DNA of 10,416 nucleotides, taken from assembly GCA_946615455.1 (NCBI GenBank), contig CAMOHN010000021.1, forward strand, positions 1 through 10,416, given 5' to 3'. The notes under the pieces were generated by a model. That model was not told where the DNA came from and ran no database searches. It worked only from the letters and a program-made list of their open reading frames with translations. The position numbers and the translations under genes are program-made. Shown piece by piece: positions 7,151-10,416 of the stretch. Numbering within the stretch: position 1 is the stretch's first letter; the number at the start of each line of letters is the position of its first letter. Origin of the DNA: an uncultured Bacteroidales bacterium. GTDB lineage: Bacteria > Bacteroidota > Bacteroidia > Bacteroidales > Paludibacteraceae.

Positions 7151-9094
7151 ATGAAACACAATCTTACCATCCTGTTGTTGTCGTTAGTGCTTGTCGGTTG
7201 CACATACACAAGCTCCGATGACCTTGCCACACCCATCATGCCTATCCATCGCACGGGTGATACCATGGTCATTCACCGCACCGACTACCTGCCGCAACTG
7301 ACAGACAGCCTCATCACTCTGATCGAGCCTAACCAACTGCACACCATTGGCATGAACGGTGCCGACTTGGTCATAGTGCCCGACCTGCCCTACCAAACCG
7401 GAATGGTCACTCTCGCTCCCGAACAGCATAACACTGTGCGGTTCGGCATTCTCAAAGACGGGCAACTGCACAGCGAGATATTGACCATAGTCGCCATGGT
7501 GAACAATCGTGTCTTGGAATCATCGTGCATCAGCTATGACAACGAGCAGCGTGCCTATACGCTGTCACTGCCCTACCGCATGCCCAAAGGACGCTCATGG
7601 CTGCGTATATACGCACAGTCGGCAACCCACCGATACAACGACCTACTCATCCCATTGGATAACGGCACACCGGTAAGAAACAGTGCGCAACTCACTCGTC
7701 ACGACCAACAGGCCCAGGTGCTTTACTCGCTCTTGGTGGACCGTTTCTACAACGGCGACACCCTCAACGACTGGAAAATGAACTCCCCCGAAGTATTAGA
7801 CATCGTTGACTATCAAGGCGGCGACCTGCAAGGTATCACTCGGAAGATTGAAGAGGGGTTCTTCGACTCGCTGGGTATCAACACGCTGTGGCTGTCCCCC
7901 ATCACGCAGAATCCATGGGACGCTTGGGGATTGTACCCGTTCAAGAACGGCAACAAATATGACAGCACCAAGACCTATACACGCTTCTCCGCCTACCACG
8001 GCTATTGGCCTATATTGCTCACCCAAGTGGATCGCCGTTTCGGTACCGATGCCGACATGGACCAACTCTTGGCTACAGCTCACCGACACAACATCAACAT
8101 CATCCTGGACTATGTTGCCAACCACCTGCACATCCAGTCACCCACCTATCAACAGCACCCCGACTGGCATACGGACAGCATACTGCCCGATGGCAGGCGC
8201 AACTTTGAGTTGTGGGACGAAGCCCGCCTGACCACTTGGTTTGACAAACACATTCCCACCCTTGACCTTGAGCGTGAAGAGATATGCGACCACATGACCG
8301 ACACGGCTCTGTATTGGCTTAGCCGCTTTGATTTGGACGGTTTCCGTCACGATGCCTGCAAGCACATTCCAGAAGGTTATTGGCGTATGCTGACCCACAA
8401 GATGGTCACTCGCTACCCCGACCGACCGATCTGGATGATAGGTGAGACCTATGGCAGCCCCCAACTGATAGGCAGTTATGTCAAGACCGGCATGCTCAAT
8501 GCACAGTTTGATTTCAATCTCTATTTCACCCTCATAGATGTACTATGCAACAAAGGCTCAATGCAACGCATCGACCAAGTGGTTCGCGAGTCGGGAGCAG
8601 CCTATGGTAGCCATCACACCATGGGAAACATCTCCGGCAACCACGACCAAATACGCTTTGCTTCGCTGGCAGGCGGTGCCATCCACTCGTGGGATGATGG
8701 TAAAGAAGAGGGCTGGACCCGCACGGTAGGCATTGGCAACAAGGACGGCTATCGCATTGCCTGCCTGCAAGAAGTGCTCAACCTGACACTGCCAGGCGTT
8801 CCCTGTATCTACCAAGGCGATGAGTTCGGCGAAGTAGGCGGCAACGATCCAGACAACCGCCACATGATGCGATTTGACGACCAATTGAACGAGGACGAGA
8901 TGAATCTGAAACGAATGGTCAGCAGTCTCATACACCTGCGCCGCAACAACATGCCGCTGATCTATGGTGACTATATACCCGTCACAGCCGACGATGACAT
9001 GTTCACCTTTGACCGTATCTACATGGGACAAGTATGTCGCGTGAGCATCAACCGCAAGACTCTTTCGTTCAACATACAGACTTTCAACCTATAA
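7151..9094 (+). CDS. GH13 alpha-amylase-like lipoprotein (first of two)
   Basis: This is a predicted alpha-glucan hydrolase anchored in the cell envelope. The frame is open upstream into the preceding gene, but the ATG at 7151 is chosen because it gives a lipoprotein signal with lipobox LVGC (lipidated C17) and a 20-base gap after the previous stop. Residues 18-189 form an N-terminal domain I do not recognise, perhaps a beta-sandwich or carbohydrate-binding module. The GH13 barrel begins at VLYSLLVDRFYNGD (190-203). Conserved regions: I DYVANH (320-325), V IPTLD (368-372), II GFRHDACKH with nucleophile D401, III IGETY with acid/base E432, and IV ISGNHD with D499. The GFRxDAxKH form of region II is typical of alpha-amylases. 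The all-beta C-terminal domain is short (about 60 residues). An acidic SSDD follows the lipidated Cys, weakly like surface-export signals in this phylum. Starch, glycogen or maltodextrin is the probable substrate; exact specificity is uncertain. Confidence 0.92.
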   Translation: MKHNLTILLLSLVLVGCTYTSSDDLATPIMPIHRTGDTMVIHRTDYLPQLTDSLITLIEPNQLHTIGMNGADLVIVPDLPYQTGMVTLAPEQHNTVRFGILKDGQLHSEILTIVAMVNNRVLESSCISYDNEQRAYTLSLPYRMPKGRSWLRIYAQSATHRYNDLLIPLDNGTPVRNSAQLTRHDQQAQVLYSLLVDRFYNGDTLNDWKMNSPEVLDIVDYQGGDLQGITRKIEEGFFDSLGINTLWLSPITQNPWDAWGLYPFKNGNKYDSTKTYTRFSAYHGYWPILLTQVDRRFGTDADMDQLLATAHRHNINIILDYVANHLHIQSPTYQQHPDWHTDSILPDGRRNFELWDEARLTTWFDKHIPTLDLEREEICDHMTDTALYWLSRFDLDGFRHDACKHIPEGYWRMLTHKMVTRYPDRPIWMIGETYGSPQLIGSYVKTGMLNAQFDFNLYFTLIDVLCNKGSMQRIDQVVRESGAAYGSHHTMGNISGNHDQIRFASLAGGAIHSWDDGKEEGWTRTVGIGNKDGYRIACLQEVLNLTLPGVPCIYQGDEFGEVGGNDPDNRHMMRFDDQLNEDEMNLKRMVSSLIHLRRNNMPLIYGDYIPVTADDDMFTFDRIYMGQVCRVSINRKTLSFNIQTFNL

Positions 9095-9109
9095 AAAAAT
9101 ATTAATACC
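9092..9109 (+). promoter_or_regulatory. A/T-rich translation start region of the second amylase
   Basis: The 15 bases between the stop of the first amylase and the ATG at 9110 are almost purely A and T (run of seven A, then ATTAATACC). There is no Shine-Dalgarno match. Such A-rich, unstructured leaders are usual for well-translated genes in Bacteroidota. The short gap has no room for a separate promoter or terminator, so it supports co-transcription of the two amylase genes. Confidence 0.45.
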
Positions 9110-10416
9110 ATGAAAAACATTCGTTTTCTTCTCTGCGCAGTGGCGGTATTGTTGTCACTGAGCGCATGCAAGCGTAAGCCCGATGGCTGCCAACAATGTC
9201 TGCATGACAGTCGCCACCCCGCTTGGGCATACAATGCCACCATCTACGAGCTCAACACCCGCCAACTGACCGAAGAAGGTACGTTTGCAGCAGCCGAAGC
9301 CCTGTTGCCCGAATTGCGCGAAAACGGCATTGATATCCTTTGGATTATGCCATGCCAACCCATCGGTGTACTGACCCGCAAAGGCACGCTGGGCAGTTAC
9401 TACTCCATCATTGACTACTGCCAAATCAATCCCGAATTTGGTACACGCGCCGACTTTGAACATTTCCTTAAGACGGCTCACGACCTCGGTTTTAAGGTTA
9501 TTCTGGACTGGGTGGCCAATCATACCGCTCCCGACAGCGAATGGACCAATAACCCGGGCTGGCACTATCGCGACAGCCTTGGCAACCTCATGGTGCAATA
9601 CGACTGGACCGACATCAGCAAACTCAACTACGACAACCAAGACATGCGTCAGGCCATGAAACAGGCTATGCACTGGTGGATGGACACCATCGGTATAGAC
9701 GGTTTCCGCTGCGATGTGGCAGGCGAAGTACCGACTGACTTCTGGAACGACGCTATGGCTGAACTGCGTCAACAACATCCCGATATGTTCACCCTTGCCG
9801 AAGACGAAGACAAGGCACAAGAACTGACCGAAACGGCTTTCGATATGTATTACGGTTGGACGCTGCACCACCTCATGAACGATGTGGCTCAAGGCAAGAA
9901 GAATGTGGAAGACCTGTGGGCATATTTCCAAAAAGCCGACACCACCATTCGCAAGGATGCTATTCGTATGAACTTCACCTCTAACCACGATGAGAACTCG
10001 TGGAACGGTACCGAATTTGAGCGCATGGGCGATGCTGCTCACCTGATGGCAGCTTTCACTTATTTTGTCCCCGGCATGCCGATGATTTACACCGGTCAGC
10101 CTTCGGGCAACCACCATCGTCTTGAGTTCTTCGAAAAAGACTTGATTGACCGCGTTCCCAATGCGCCGGAATATGCAATGTATCAAACACTTAACCATTT
10201 CCGCAAAGCCAATGCCGCCATGTACAGCCCCGAGAAAGGTGCTCCAATGAAACGCCTTGATACGGACAACGAAGCCATCTTTGCTGCCGTCCGCTCAACC
10301 GCTGCATGCTGTAAGGACAAAAAAACATGCTGTCCAAAGAACACCGTGATTGCCCTGATGAACATGTCCGCTAACGAACAAGCCGTCACCGTCACCCTAC
10401 CTTGCGAGACGCTCTA
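9110..10416 (+). CDS. GH13 alpha-glucan hydrolase lipoprotein (second of two), 3' end cut by window
   Basis: I translated 435 codons from the ATG at 9110 without a stop; the window ends inside codon 436. The protein starts with a lipoprotein signal and lipobox LSAC (lipidated C20), so it is envelope-anchored. The GH13 barrel follows almost at once (YNATIYELNTRQ at 41-52) with no extra N-terminal domain. Conserved regions: I DWVANHT (133-139), V ISKLN (169-173), II GFRCDVAGE with nucleophile D202, III LAED with acid/base E231, IV TSNHDEN with D294. The SKLN and DVAGE forms resemble the neopullulanase/cyclomaltodextrinase side of GH13 more than classical alpha-amylases, so it may act on oligosaccharides. 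The C-terminal beta domain has begun and the end is probably near. Odd features are a CQQC pair at 27-30 just after the lipid anchor and a CC-x5-CC cluster at 400-408. It lies 15 bases after the first amylase and is likely co-transcribed. Confidence 0.92.
   Translation, partial: MKNIRFLLCAVAVLLSLSACKRKPDGCQQCLHDSRHPAWAYNATIYELNTRQLTEEGTFAAAEALLPELRENGIDILWIMPCQPIGVLTRKGTLGSYYSIIDYCQINPEFGTRADFEHFLKTAHDLGFKVILDWVANHTAPDSEWTNNPGWHYRDSLGNLMVQYDWTDISKLNYDNQDMRQAMKQAMHWWMDTIGIDGFRCDVAGEVPTDFWNDAMAELRQQHPDMFTLAEDEDKAQELTETAFDMYYGWTLHHLMNDVAQGKKNVEDLWAYFQKADTTIRKDAIRMNFTSNHDENSWNGTEFERMGDAAHLMAAFTYFVPGMPMIYTGQPSGNHHRLEFFEKDLIDRVPNAPEYAMYQTLNHFRKANAAMYSPEKGAPMKRLDTDNEAIFAAVRSTAACCKDKKTCCPKNTVIALMNMSANEQAVTVTLPCETL

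Noticed and set aside
9155..10198. Long open frame of 347 codons on the - strand
   Set aside because: It lies wholly opposite the second GH13 gene, whose + strand frame carries all conserved regions and the catalytic triad. The antisense product looks like no known protein and is explained by the codon bias of the real gene.

Overview
The window looks like chromosomal DNA from a member of the Bacteroidota, most likely Bacteroidales. The main clues are a perfect Bacteroidota-type promoter -7 element (TAnnTTTG), A-rich rather than strong Shine-Dalgarno translation starts, two glycan-active lipoproteins in tandem, and an exported TPR protein of a type common in that phylum. I cannot fix the genus from the sequence. 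All six genes lie on the + strand and fill almost the whole window; the last is cut by the right edge.

Left part (41-4128): sbcD and sbcC, overlapping by four bases (ATGA). Together they encode the Mre11/Rad50-type nuclease-ATPase complex that processes DNA hairpins and blocked ends. All catalytic, nucleotide-binding and zinc-hook motifs are intact. No promoter is visible in the 40 bases before sbcD, so the pair may be transcribed from outside the window.

Junction (4129-4206): a 78-base gap holds an AT-rich hairpin just after the sbcC stop and a good promoter. The promoter's likely -33 TTG forms the right end of the hairpin.

Right part (4207-10416): four tightly packed genes with gaps of -4, 20 and 15 bases, probably one operon. 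All four encode exported proteins: a periplasmic TPR-repeat protein with an unrecognised middle region, a TraB/GumN-like protein that has lost both histidines of the family's GxxH motifs, and two GH13 alpha-glucan hydrolase lipoproteins with intact catalytic triads. The two GH13 enzymes differ in regions II and V, which suggests different substrates: one has alpha-amylase-like signatures, the other resembles the neopullulanase/oligosaccharide group. No SusC/SusD pair, transcription regulator, RNA gene, mobile element or CRISPR array is visible. The least ordinary features are the apparently non-catalytic TraB/GumN protein coupled to the TPR protein, their linkage to two amylases, and an unusual cysteine pattern in the second amylase.
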